A stretch of DNA of 57,500 nucleotides from Zygnema circumcarinatum (lineage: Eukaryota > Streptophyta > Zygnematophyceae > Zygnematales > Zygnemataceae). A program made the position numbers and the translations under genes. Below the pieces are notes generated by a model. That model was not told the origin of the DNA. It saw nothing but the letters and a program-made list of their open reading frames with translations, and searched no databases. Positions 26,361 to 38,705 of this stretch are shown here, piece after piece (positions within the stretch are counted from its first letter, which is position 1; every line of letters starts with the position of its first letter). The stretch lies in NCBI GenBank assembly GCA_037447605.1, contig CM074808.1:34284-91783 (forward strand), given 5' to 3'.

Positions 26361-28170
26361 GGCCCCATCGCCCGCCGCCGAGCTCCGCCGCGTCCGACTG
26401 CCAAGGCGTCATGCGAAGTGGCCGCACCGCGTCCCCCGCAAGCTTGCCGAGGAGTTGTTTTTTTCGGGTCGACCATGCGGCCATGGCGAGTACATGACGC
26501 GCACAGTCCGCGCGTTCACCGTCCCTCTCGACCTTCGTTTCTCGTCCTGTAAACAAACGTCCTGCTCTTGGCTAAACCAAACATTCTCACTCCTGGTGCG
26601 CGCTTGAAAGAAACGAAAATGATTGTTGCGCGAGTGGTTTCTTCGACATTAGGGCGTTTCAGACTTAACAAAATGAAAAGCGTTACGAAAAAAAAGGTTA
26701 CGAAAGTACTCCGCCGCAGAAGGATCGCGATGTTATTGGAGCACTCGTTCTGGTGTCAAACTGACGAACACGCATACTAACGCTTTTTAAGGCTGACGCG
26801 CCCTTTTACCATTGTTCAGAATTTTGTCGTCCAGCTTCAAAAGTAGATAGGCCTGACAGTGGAAAAGAGGAAAAGGCATTTGACATCGAGCATGTTGATC
26901 AAATCTGCGAGTAAAACAGATCAATTGGTTTATGTATTCCCTTTTTTCGTTAATGTTTGAACGCTGACTTCGATGTGCACGCATCGAACAGGGTGTGGCA
27001 TTGATCTCGTGCTGGCGATGCCATCAACCGCACATGGACTAAAGCAACACGGAGAACCACGGGAAGCGGTCGCGACGGAACATTTGATAAGCTGTGAGCG
27101 GAGCACTCCGCTCCCAGGCCCGCCCGTCAGCGCCTCGGGAGTCGGGAGTCACCGCGCAGGTCGCCCACGCGGAGGGGCATGGGAGGAGGGAGGGAGGGAG
27201 AACGGGGCGGACGGGCGGTCAAACCCAACAGCCAGCCAGCGGGTCGCGTCGACGGAACGCGAGGAAAGGCGAGGCGAAAGAAAGGTAGAAGGTTGTGGGC
27301 ATGGCCGGAGGGGAACTCCCGGGGCCGTACATCTCGAAAGGTGATTGGCGACAAGCATTCAACATCAGCATTGGCTGGTTTTTAGGAGATACAGAGAGCA
27401 ACGTAAAATGGTACAAACGAAAAGATTGCTCAGCGTCTTTATACTAGAATTATTATAAGACGTTTTCATATTGTGTAACTTTTTTTCCAAGATAATTTCC
27501 TTCTGATAAAAAAATGTCGACGACAGTTGCAGGATCTTGAGGGCCTCTGCAAGATGGTGATGACGTGTGGTCACCCGTAACGGGGAGCACAAGCCGTTCA
27601 ATCCGACGGTCTTGAACGCAGAGCAAAGCCTCCATTCGACGGTGCAGATCATTGGCAAGTACGACCCATGCCCGCACGCCTTCACAGCCCTCCTTGCAAC
27701 TCAAGATGCCCTCCGACGGAGGAGCACTCGACTGCAGCACACAGACACACATGCCGTGCCCGCCTCTCTTTCTCTCCACTCCCTGACGATCACAACTACC
27801 TTCTTCTTCTGTACCTCAGAGAAAGGAAAGCAACCTGCCGCTGCTTCTGCTGTAGGAAGGCGAGCCAGAGGATATCATCTTCAGGCGCCTGCCATGACTC
27901 CCCAGCGCGCGAATGGACGTACAAATGGCACCGAGCCCCTACCATCGAGTTACGACTTGCCAACCTTTCCAGATCTAAACTTCTAAACCTGCAGGTTTGC
28001 TGATCAGACAACTTGCCATTTCCCAAGTTCTTTATCAAGAGGACCCCCCTCTCCATGTGTTCCTCGAGCCCCCTCGCCCCGTCTCCCCATAGCCCCCCCC
28101 TGGCGGGAAGTGGCGGAAGTCGTCCTCTTGTGTTTGCCGCGCGTGTGTCCACGGTCTGCCGCGGGCCTCC
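26361..28170. other. Intergenic: upstream of RBM48, downstream of VAC14
   Basis: No gene recognised. It includes copy 1 of a dispersed repeat (26992-27072). A minus-strand open stretch at 27796-28040, preceded by a plausible acceptor near 27993, could be a further VAC14 exon, but it shows no known motif. The plus-strand frame at 27567-27986 has no recognisable domain. Confidence 0.5.
26992..27072 (+). repeat. Dispersed repeat, copy 1
   Basis: One of three similar segments of about 80-90 bases (others at 36500-36592 and, inverted, 43868-43960). The shared core is CGATGGCGATGCCATCAA...ACATGGAC...GGGGAACCACG, with variations. Read on the plus strand it stays open: DLVLAMPS..HG.KQHGEPR. Confidence 0.8.
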
Positions 28171-31100
28171 TCAAACGGAGGGGGGCCGTTCTGCGTCTGC
28201 ACGAGGGGCCAAAAAATGAGAGGGACAATGCCACAGACCCACAGAAGCAGGACAACCCCAGAAGGCTGCAAAGCCCTTGAAGAACTGCACCACAAATAAG
28301 ATATGCGGAAAGGCCAAAGCACCCCCCACCTTTGGTGCGGCAGAGGCGGCCATCCGGCGCAGCGCCCTCCCGCCCTCCCGCCGCCGCTGCCTGTGCAGCC
28401 TCTGCACCGCCTCGAACTGCTGCATGCGCTCCTCGAAGTCGAAGCTCTGAACTGCTTTAGCATCCGCATGCGAGTTGCCCTCCAAGTCGTCTGTACTTGA
28501 TGTTTTCAAACTGCGGATCTCCTCCGCATTCGGGTTTTTCGGGTTTCCAAAGGTGAAGGCATGGCCGCCGGGAGCCATGGCTCCCGCTGAGGGAGCACGT
28601 GACGAGACATTAGTTTGCTCCTCGTAAGGGAGAGGAGTGAGAGGTGCCGCCGCGTCTTCCCCCGGAAAGGGTGCTTCCCGGAAAGGGATTATTCTCTTTT
28701 CAGCTTCGTCTTGGCTGGGCCTCCCTCGAGAAGGGAGGGGAATTTGCATGAGGGCATGAGTGGGAACTGACTTCAGACGCGTACGGAGAACTTTGAAGGC
28801 CCCGCTTTGCTGCATATACACAGAGAATACAAAAGAGGCGAATGAAAAGGGAACGGCGAAATGAATTCTCGTTAAAACAGGAATTTTCAGTTCTCTGCCA
28901 CCCCCATTTTTTGTGGGGGTAGACAAAGTACATAAGAAAGCTCAAAAACGATTCCTGGTTTTTGCCACCACGAGGTGGTCGGGAGGCACCTGAGGAAGAA
29001 GCATGAGGAGGCCGTAGAGAGTCTTCAAGAGGGCCGAGTACCGCCCCGGCTCCAAAAGCTGTGCAGCCTCCCCCCCCTCCCAACAGCTCAGGCAGTGCCA
29101 GGACTGGCGTGCAGAGGGACCGCAGAGGCAGGTGGGCTTTAGAGCAACAAGGGGAGGATCATGCCTGGAGGTGCGCAGTCATATGCCGTGCTTTGCATAC
29201 TTTCTCTACCTTGTCTACAAGAAGACCATAATTTAGGACGGGCAAGAATGATGAGCCATCGCACTCCAGGCATGGAATAAGTTCAGACCTTAAACCCAGT
29301 CCTAACTCAGCCATAAGCGTACCTCTAGTTCTCTATTTTCACCTCACCTCGATCTTCCTGACCCTACTGCCAAAAACCCTGAACCTGCCCCTACGCAAGC
29401 CAAGTCCTGTCCCTAAGCCTGATCCCCGAACCCCACAAGCCCTGAGCTTCTCCCAGACGAGTGCAGACCTGCAGGCGGAGGTAGGCGAAGATGGGCGTCT
29501 CGAGGAGGTGCACGAGGCGGTCGAGCTGCACGAGGAGGTTCGCGTTGATGTCGTCCTCCCCGAGCGAGGCGAGCATGGCCGCCGCGTGGCCGTACGCCTG
29601 CGCGAGGAGGCAGAGGCTGAGCGCGGCCGCGGGGGAGTGGCACCACGACCGGTGCAGCGCGCCGAAGAACGCGCGGCCCTCCGCCAATACCAGGGACCGC
29701 TTCAGGAGGGCGCGCAGCCCGCCCAGCTCCGCGGCCGTCAGGAGGATCAGGTTCAGGGCCTGCCAAGGGCAACAACAACACTTTAAAGGTGCTGTTCGTA
29801 GAGGTAGAGGGCCTTGGACTCGCAAGGGTTTATACAAAAGGATACGAATAGTGTGAATGAGTACCTGAACCATGATGGTCGCGAATTCCATGTCCGCCTC
29901 TGTTTCGAGAATCGCCGCCAGCTCTCGGTATATCTGCTCGGCGTCAAGGAGGACACACAGCTGACGGAGGGCCATGCTCCCCCTCCTGCAAGAGAGCCGT
30001 CAAACCCGTCAAAATACTAGAAGAAGGAGAAGAAAAGAAGACGAAGTAGAAGAAGTAGTAGTAGTAAGGATGCGAAGAAGAAGAAGGAGAAAAAGAATAA
30101 GACGAAGAATAAGTAGGAGAAGAAGACGAAGAACACAAGAGCCACAGTTATCTTGAACAGAAACACGCAATGGATGAACCTGGGAGGAGGTGGGGGGGGA
30201 TCAAGAAAAACTCCATTAGACCCTCTGTCCGCATGGAACCCAAGAAAGAAATTTTGCAAAACCTCGATAATCTGCCAGCTCCCTCACTCATTGCTGCCTC
30301 CTCTTACCTAAAGTCCCTACAGCCTACAGAAACTCATGTGACGACCCTCAAAAGTCCCTGAACCCTTCCCTCCCCTCAAACCCGAGTGCGGCGAGGGCGC
30401 CGCACCGTACTTTTCAAGCAGCGCGCGGTCGGCGTTGAAGCGCTGCAGAAGCAGCGCGAGCAGACGCGGAAACTGGGGGGGGTCGCGGGCCACCGCCGCC
30501 AGGACCTCCAGCACAAGCAACACCACCTGCCGCAGGGAGGGGAGAGGCTGCTTGGAGGAAAGGGAGAGGGAGTGGGAGAGGGAGAGGGGGAAACTTTGTG
30601 GTCTTAAAATACTAGAAAGCCAAACAAGAAGTCAGAAGGAAAGCTGAGTGGTTACCTCATCTGACGAGTCGGAAAGAGCCTGGAGAAGGGCGTCAAACAG
30701 AAGTATGTTTTGATCGTCCAGATAGGCGAGAACCTGCCAAGAGCGCAACCATAAAATAAAACACAATGGCGATGGTTAAGGACGCAGAGCTGCATGCGAT
30801 GTGAAAGCAGCGACAGAATTTATGTCATCCACGGCGTGCAAGTTCAAAAGGCAACTTATAACCTCGTTCCGGTAGAAGGCCAAAACCTTATAATCCTGGA
30901 CAGCCTACATACTTCTGGTCGGAAGCGGTCCAATAGAGTCGCGATCCAGCGCAAGGCTTCAAGTCTCGTTGCCTCCCACTCGCTGCTCAGCTCCCTGCTT
31001 AAGAAAAAGAAAAAAAAAAAAACACTCAACATCAGACACGTTCGTATGTTTTCTCAATGTCGATAAAACCCTAGGAATAGCAGGGTTCAACAGTTGCCCA

Positions 31101-34100
31101 CACTAAGATTGTTATGAATCTTAAAGAGTGAGAAACCCCAGTGTGGTCGAACGATGCGCATAGCAGATACCCCCCCCGAAAACCCTCAAGAACCTTCCAA
31201 AGCCGGAAACTCTACAAGCAACAGATGCGAACACACGATGTGCTCCCTTCAGACCCCGCACAGCAGCACCCGCGTCCCGCCCCAAAAGCCCCCAAAGCCG
31301 CGGCAGGTCGCACCGTCGGGCGATGGAGAGCACCGCCGCGATGTCAAAGCCCTCCGCGATGCTCTTCGGGCTAACGCGGGTCAACTGCTCGTCGTTGGTC
31401 TCTTTGGCCACCTGCACCGGGCAGAGGGGAAAACGCTCTTCAGGGGCGAGGAAGGGATGGACACAGGAAACAAACACAGGAAAAAGAGGGGGGGTGGAAG
31501 GGGATAAAAACAGATTCTGATTCCACGACCGAAGGGGCATCGGACTCGACGATGGGAACTCTAGAAAGCTGCAGATGGCAAAAGGACGACACAGGCAGAA
31601 CCGGACAACAAGGAGCTACATCCCTACGGGATTGAAATCAAGACAGTATCTAGAACCCAAAAACCATAAAGCTCACCCATTTTTATCATGCTGCAAATGG
31701 ATTTCATTCAAAGCCCGGAAAACTGCAGATGCGGGACCTCAATAGCGTCGATCTTCGTGCATAGTCCTGATCCTCATCTACAACAACCCTATAAAACCTC
31801 AAACCCCTCCTCACTGTTTCTGCATCTGCTGTGTTCGCTCCTGCGATACAGACCGACAAAAAGAGGGAAAACCCCTAGTACTCTAAAGCCTGCAGAGGAG
31901 GGTGGCCCTACCGCGCGAATCTTCTCCTCCTTGTCGGCGATGCAGGGCAGCACCGCCCCCAGCACGGCCGCATAGTACGGCACCAACTGGGTGCCTCCCA
32001 GCTTCACAAACTCGTGGATCTGCACTCCGCAAAAGGACACTGCTCACTTCTTTTTGCCCTTCCTCAGAAGCAGCCGCAGGAAGGGAATCCCCCCGCAAGC
32101 TCACCCAAGTGATGGCCGTGAGGCGTGTGAACTCCTCCAGGGAGCCTGCCCGCTGCACCAATATTTCTGCCATCCGCCCGTACTCGACTGACTGCGCCCG
32201 CCACAGAGTGCCACTGCTCGGAGGTCAGAGAGCGCAAACCCTCCTCGCAGTACACAACTTTCTCACCCTCCCTCGCCATTTCTCTCCCCTGCATCTCTCC
32301 AAACCCTCTCCCTCTCCCCCTCATCCTACCCCTTGGCTTATCAATCTCTCACTTTGTTTGGCTTTTCCTTTCTCCCTCTTGTCCTCACTCCCTGAGTCTC
32401 TCGCTCGCTCCCTTTCTCTCCTCCACCCAAAATTGAAGACAGCGAAAGGAAAGCAAAACCAAAAGCCTCAAAGCACTTCAACAAAACAAACACCTATAAA
32501 CTCTAGGAATTCGAAAGCCCTGTAAGAAAAAACCCTCAGAGCAGACGGAGTCTTCCTCCAAATTTTCAAGGCTTGGAAGATCCCTCTAAAAAGCCAAAGA
32601 ACCCAAACAGATGGGAAGAAACACCAACAGGCGCATTTTTTATTTCTTGAAGAAATTCGCGAAGCGCGCTGTCGGCCTGCACGCGAATCTCGTGGGCGGA
32701 GTCGCCCAGCATGTTGAACAGCCCTGCCACCCTCCGCCCACCCCCCCCACTCGCGCTTCAAAGCAACTCAACGACCACTTAATTGATTATCCAACTCGGC
32801 ATTATTTCCATTCAGCATTGCAAGCCATAGCAACTCGGAGAATCCTGAAGGAAAAACGGGTACGAGCTAAAGAAAGCTTACGACTGACTCATGGTTACTG
32901 TCAGAACTAGGGGTGCTCGGATTCAAGGGCTAACTGGTTGCAGGACTAGGTTAGGGTTAGGAGTCCTGCTGCTGCTGCTGCTGCCAAGAACGGACTCTCA
33001 ATCCTAATCTTTCCTTCTCCTACAATCCCTTCACTGCTTTAAAGGCAAGGCGGGCAAGTGATTGGTGAGTTGATGAAGCACGAGCTGACCGTCGAGGAAG
33101 TCCGGCAGGAAGCCGAGCATGTCGATGTCCGGCACGCTGTCCAGCACGGTGATCCACCCCACCAGGAACTGCCGCACGCTCGGACTCAGCACGTGCATGC
33201 GCTCGCGCAGGAGGGGGATGAACGCCTCGATGCTGCCACGTGGCACCCGCACCGCTCAGCACCCGCACTACTTCACACTCCCTCAACCGCTGAAGATGGC
33301 CTAACAAAGAGGCCCAGGGCTCACCTGAACTGGTCGCTCTCAGTCACAATGTCCTGCCCAAGGACGGACAAACCCAACCACACAGTTTGAGGTCAGCTCT
33401 TCCGAAATCACCATCACTTGGTTCGATTATCCTGAGAGCCCTAAAAACCTCAAAAACAATATATTTCTCCAGAGGCCGATCATCAGGACTGTCACGCAAC
33501 TGGTTTCCATTGATGGTGCACCTGGTGGTCCAGAATATTTCAAAAAGAAAACAAACGATTTGACGAGCAAGTGATTCGTCCCGTGCCTTGACGAGTCGGT
33601 CCAGCAGGTGCGCGGCGCCCTGCACGTCCGGGTTCGCGTCCGCGGAGAGGCGGCACAGCGCGTCGAACACGTCGTTGAAGAACACGATGAAGTCGCCGCG
33701 CGAGACCTGCAGAATTACCCTCATAGAGAGAGCAACTGTTCTGTGTGGGAGGACGATGAACGATGAAGGGAGAGACAGAGACGTAGCGAAGGGAGAGATT
33801 AGGAAAAGAAGAAAAACGCGAAATGTACCTTTGCGATATTGTAGAGAGCCTCGCAGGCATAGTAGCGCACGCGGCTGTCCTGGTCTTGGAAGGACTTCAG
33901 CACGGGAGGCACTATTCTCTGCCACTCCAACAAGCTAAAACGCAAACGTCAAAAGGTTGTCAAAAACAAAAGTGTCCACAGAAAAAACAATGAAGCGTTG
34001 TTTCCCATTCAAGAAGAAAGGCAGATTTGGAAAAGGTAAAACGTGGTTCGTGCAACTGGCTTCGTATGAAGGTCGCCATGTTTGTAGCGCATGCAGTCCC

Positions 34101-35223
34101 TTCTCAAAATTGTATAACTGAAGTGGACCTTTTAGTGGGCAAATTGAAGGTTCTGAACGACTGTCTACACAAACATGAAACTGTAATAGAACCCGTGACA
34201 TTTAGAGTTTGCAATAAGTCCTTAAACTTAGGCATATGCCCCACTATCGTTGTCTGCTCCAGGAATTACGCGGTCTCTAACGGCCCAAAACGCAATAGGA
34301 ACCGACGAATCCCTTTGTCATTTCCTCCATGAAATTTCCGTAAACCAACAAGCTATGCAAGGGTGCCCAAGCAGTCGAGCCATCCCGCCCCCCGCGAGCC
34401 GCGGCGAGGAGCGGAGCCCACCTCCAGGTGCTGCGCCGCCTCGCCCGCCAGCCCCACCGTGGCCGCCGCCAGGCCAATCAGGCCGCCCTGCACTCCTCGC
34501 AACCGCACCACAGATTACTCGTAACGGAACAACACAAACTCCTCAGAGTTCGCTTAGGGCCGAGGAGCTTTCGGAAGGGTCTAGTTGAATGTTTGTGAGG
34601 ATTGCGAGACAAGAGGTTGATGATCACAACGGCGTTGGACGGCACCGGTTTTTTAATGTCGCACTTGAAAATTCCTCTCCTTCGGAACGTTTTCTTCTTT
34701 GCATTTTTCTTAGATGCAGAACGTTTGAAATATTTCAAATCTTTTGAGAAAAAAATTGTAAGTTCTACCTTGCGATGATTCGCCTGAGGCGCAAACACGA
34801 ATTCATTCACCAAAAGGGTGACGACAGCGTTGATGCGCTCGTGGTCCCCCACCTGGTTTAGCTGCTTCACCACGCTCTCCACCTGCACATCACATCCCCA
34901 ACAACGCCTCAAAATCTGAAAAAAGTGCAGGGGAATTGGCAGCAGCGCCCAGAATCCAACACCCTGCACTTTAACAGCTCACGTTTTACCAAGCCTTAAA
35001 TCTGGCGACATTCAGCGAAGCTTTTTCCGTCAAACAGTAGCAAAAGGAGGAGAGGGAAGGGAGGAGACGGAGGGGGGACGGGGGCGAAAAGGGGGGGGAG
35101 GGGGATTGGGGGTAGCAGAATTCGACAAACCTCAAGAGCGGCGTTCTTCCTTTTTTCGTACAGCTTGTCCCCCAAGTTACGCAGACAGCTCTGCGGAAGC
35201 AGAGCGGACGGATTGTCCGCCAT
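28171..35223 (-). CDS. VAC14: VAC14 homologue, scaffold of the PIKfyve/Fab1-FIG4 complex
   Basis: HEAT-repeat scaffold that holds the PI3P 5-kinase (Fab1/PIKfyve) and the FIG4 phosphatase on endosomal/vacuolar membranes and so controls PI(3,5)P2. Exons: 35223-35131, 34882-34769, 34487-34422, 33924-33829, 33706-33587, 33353-33325, 33232-33090, 32723-32629, 32191-32105, 32019-31912, 31411-31314, 30994-30913, 30733-30656, 30526-30411, 29985-29865, 29759-29469, 29058-28990, 28809-28171; about 814 aa. Diagnostic blocks: [89 protein letters not shown], and a C-terminal [20 protein letters not shown]. The intron after LDRLVK has a GC donor. The exon-3/4 acceptor (GGAG|TGG) is chosen for frame. The last 40 or so residues may be intron read-through from a donor near 28333. 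Confidence 0.92.
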
Positions 35224-36499
35224 GGCTCTCACTCCAAACAAAAATCTTCAAAGCTTCCCCCGCTTAATCAATAGCTATGAAAGACTGCAATTCGCTGTCA
35301 AGAGCTAAGCCAATTCAGCGGAGGAGGAGGAAATAACTCATTTCCGTCGTTAGATACTAAACCCGAAACTCGCAGAGGGCCTGCAGCAAGGAGAGGCTAA
35401 AGAAGCGCGGGCCTGCCGTTCGCAGCAGCGCTGCAGGCAGAGCCTCCTGCACTTCGTTTGCAAACAGTGAATTTGCCGCATGCGGGAAAACAGGACCTTT
35501 CATGCTGCCGAAAAACCTATAAATTCTCTCTAAGAACCTGAAAAATCCAGAATTTCGAAAGGATCATAGGCTCCTAGAATCCTGAGTACCACCGTACTGG
35601 TGTCAATGAAAGAAGCATTCTTGCTGCGCAGCAGGGCTGGCTGCCTGTCTGCAGTGCGCGTCCTGCAAGTGCCAGTGCTGGCCCAAGAGCACTCCCGCGC
35701 GCCTGCACGCACGAAGCTGCCGCTCACCCGATACTGTACTGTATCGTATCGAAACTCGCATCGCATCGCGTCGTAGGCACCCTGCTCCGCAGAGGGCAGG
35801 CATGGCAGTAACATCAACAGTGTTGTGATAGCAAACACGAATAAGCGCACTACTTCATGGTCGCTTTGCCACGACGTTGTGGGATCACACGGCGCTTCAT
35901 TTCCTGCGCGACCAGCGCTTTCGAGTACGGTACTGTGCAGTCCACTGCGAGTGAGCAAGCGAGGCTGCTTTCTTCTGTCCTGTGCCTCAGGTAGGCAAGC
36001 ACGTAGCAAAGTACGAAACGTGTGGCGCGTGCATGTGCGCATGCTTACGTGCGTGGGCTGCTCTCGCGTGTGCGTCGCTAGAAGGCCATGCGACAGGAAT
36101 GCATGAGGATGGATGTGCAACAACATCACCAGCGCCATTGGAACTGAAGCGGGGAGACAGCGGGGCAGGCAGGCAGGCAGGCAGGCTCAGTCACAGGGTC
36201 AGGATGTCGAGGACCAGAGGGGCAAGAAAAAGGGTCAACACTTCATCGCGAGATCAGTGTCAAAAGAATTGACGACACTTTTTCTTTTTTGCGTAGTCTA
36301 TTTATATAGGACAAATGTATCACAAGAATCTTAGGAAGTTACAGAATAATACAGATCGTCCTACTGTATTCAGTTACAGATTTTTACTTTGGGACAACCT
36401 TGGCGATTGTGAATGTTTTCCAGTGCTATGCTATGCTATGGGACTTTTTTTATTCTATTTCAAAGTCGCTCATTTCCAATGCTATGGTTCATGAAACGC

Positions 36500-36592
36500 A
36501 ATGGGTTTGGCACTGACCTCGCGATGGCGATGCCGTCAAACGTACATGGACAACAGCAGCAACATGGGGAACCACGGGGAGGCGGTTGCAAA
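36500..36592 (+). repeat. Dispersed repeat, copy 2
   Basis: Matches copies at 26992-27072 and 43868-43960 (inverted). Its plus-strand reading is DLAMAMPSNVHGQQQQHGEP, which keeps the frame seen in the other copies. Confidence 0.82.
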
Positions 36593-36641
36593 TGACCTTG
36601 GGACGAAAAAACAAAGCTTTGAAAGGAACTCTGCTTGCAGC

Positions 36642-36756
36642 CAGTGGCGGATCCAGGATTTTTGCTCACGGGAGACTAAGCCCATTTCATTAAAAGGAAT
36701 TTGAATTTTCAAAAATCGCAGTGGGGGACCAAGTCGTATGTGGAGGTTCGCCACTG
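36642..36756. mobile_element. Short element with CAGTGGCG terminal inverted repeats (MITE-like)
   Basis: The left end reads CAGTGGCGGATCCAGGATTT and the right end closes with CGCCACTG, so the last 8 bases are perfect inverted repeats. A CAGTGGCGGATCCAGGA start is familiar from small hAT-like repeats in plant genomes, but this is from memory and not checked. No clear 8-bp target-site duplication is seen, so it may be a degraded or partial copy. Confidence 0.5.
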
Positions 36757-37347
36757 TCATACGGTACGGCCACGCACGCGAGCAAGCAAGCACGCTTCCG
36801 TTTGGAACATGCATGCATGCATGCGTGCATGCAGGCGTGGTCGCACGGCCCTGCCGCCCGGCAGCCGGGGGGGGCTCACACCGGCGACCGCTACGGGACT
36901 GGAATTGGAACTGGAATTGCGCAAGCGACGGCCGTCCCGAGGATCCCACGGGGCCGCCCGCCTCCTCCGCTGTACGGTCAGCCGCCCGTCCACCCGGACG
37001 CTCGCCGTACAGTAACAGGTGCAGGGCCGTACGGCCCTTCGCGATTCTTCCTGATTCGTCCCGCAGCGTCTCGCAATCGTCCGGCAGTGAGCGCGCGCGA
37101 GGAAGCCCCCCCCGCCCGCGCTCCAGGTGGCGCCAGCCCCGGCCCCCCCCCAGGCTGCATGCAAGCATGCATCCATGCGTGAGCGAGCGAGCAAGCGACG
37201 TGGCGGGTGGACCGTACGGCAGGCCTGGCCTGACTCGCCTTCGCTCGGATGGAGGCGTGGGCTCGCGCTCGCTGCCAGGACCGCGTACGGATGCAGCTTG
37301 CCGTGCGTACGTTACGTTATTTTTCCTTTTACGAGGTGGATATAATA

Positions 37348-38342
37348 AGGAAAATTCTATTCTCACACCTTTTTTGTCTACACGCAGGCCTCTTTTCGCC
37401 GGGCAGATTTTAAAATAGCACAAAAAAAGAACACACCTTTCACACCTTTTCACCCTTTTTTCTTTCACCTTTTTTTTCACACCTTTTTGGAATCGATACA
37501 CACCTTTCTCCGTCGGGCAGATTTTACCCCTTCTTGTTTTTTTCAGAGAAAAAAATATCGGCCTGCCCGAATCCTCTCCGAGCGGAAGATCCGTCCGCCA
37601 CGAGATCGTTCGCGGGTGGCCGTCCTTCACACGTGACTCTACACCGTCGATTCTAGCTCAGATCGCACCACGGCAGATCGGCAGATCGGCAGCACCGGGC
37701 TTGGTCACACGCCCACGTGTCCCACCCAAGCAAGCTCAAAGGTCCGTACACAAGTCGTACGGTCGCAGCTTCGAGGAAAGTCTAAATTCCTTAACATTGA
37801 GAGCTTGAACCAATCACCATCTGCCGCGTGCGCGTATTAGACGTGGCAAACTGTGATTGGTACATGCACTCAATGACTAAATACGTTTTTTTGACTTTCC
37901 TCGAAGCTGCGCCTTATGTACGGTCCATTGAGCCGGCTTGGGTGGGACACGTGGGACAGAGAACGGCTGCTGATCGAACGGTGATCTGCCATGGTGTGAA
38001 CTGCGTGAAAATCGACGGCGGGAACTTATTGCACGTGTAAAGGACGGCCACCCGCGAACGATCTCGTGGCGGACGGGTCTTCCGCTCCGAGCGGATTCGG
38101 GCAGGCAGATATTTTTTTCTCTGAAAATATAAGATGAGTAAAATCTGCCCGACGGAAAAAGGTGCTCACGGCGCTCGGCCGCTCAGGACTAGTAGCGTGT
38201 ATCGATTCCAAAAAGATGTGAAAAAAAAGGTGAAAAAAAAGGTGAAAAAAAAAGGTGTGTTCCTTTTTTGTCTATTTTAAAATCTGCCCGGCGAAATGAG
38301 GTCTGTGTGTAGACAAAAAAGGTGTGAGAGTAGAATTTTCCT
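37348..38342. mobile_element. 995-bp fold-back (long inverted repeat) element, MITE-like
   Basis: The whole segment is one imperfect palindrome centred near 37836-37845. Paired blocks run from the ends (AGGAAAATTCT / AGAATTTTCCT), through TTTTAAAATCTGCCCGGCGA-type and TCGTGGCGGACGG-type blocks and CACGTGTCCCACCCAAGC / GCTTGGGTGGGACACGTG, to GCAGCTTCGAGGAAAGTC / GACTTTCCTCGAAGCTGC near the middle. ATAATA at 37342-37347 and at 38343-38348 may be a 6-bp target-site duplication, although the flanks are AT-rich. No transposase is encoded. If transcribed it would give a very long hairpin RNA, a possible source of small RNAs. Confidence 0.85.
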
Positions 38343-38510
38343 ATAATAATATTCCCTGGCTTGCTTGCTGGTCCGCCGTACGACACCCCACATGCAGCGT
38401 AGGGCATATTAGCGTACGGCATATTATTATTATTATTATTTATATTCGCACCGCCCCCGGCCGCACATTCCCCAGCGGCAGGCCATTCGGATGGTCCGAC
38501 TGGCAGCCAT

Positions 38511-38705
38511 GGATGGAGGGATGGATGAAGGGATGGAGGGATGGATAGATGCAGGGACGGATGGATGGATTCATGGATGAATGGATAGATTCATGGATGG
38601 ATGGATGGATGGCTGGACGGCGTCATGCATGCCATGCTCCTCTCCACCGCAGAGTGATGCCTGCCCGCCTGCCCGCCTGCCCGCCTGCCCGCCTGCCCGC
38701 CTGCC
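38511..38705. repeat. GGAT-type and CCTGCCCG tandem repeats
   Basis: A degenerate GGATG/GGAT array (38511-38612) is followed by a CCTGCCCG array (38659-38702). Both lie in the region upstream of the cyclin gene. Confidence 0.9.

Noticed and set aside
32944-32961. Telomere-like GGTTAGGGTTAGG
   Set aside because: Fewer than two full plant-type repeats, inside a VAC14 intron; short TTAGGG-like words are common in these introns.
36536-37630. Minus-strand open frame of 364 codons
   Set aside because: It runs through a dispersed repeat, the CAGTGGCG element, GCAT repeats and one arm of the fold-back element. The protein has no recognisable domain, and opposite-strand frames are equally open.
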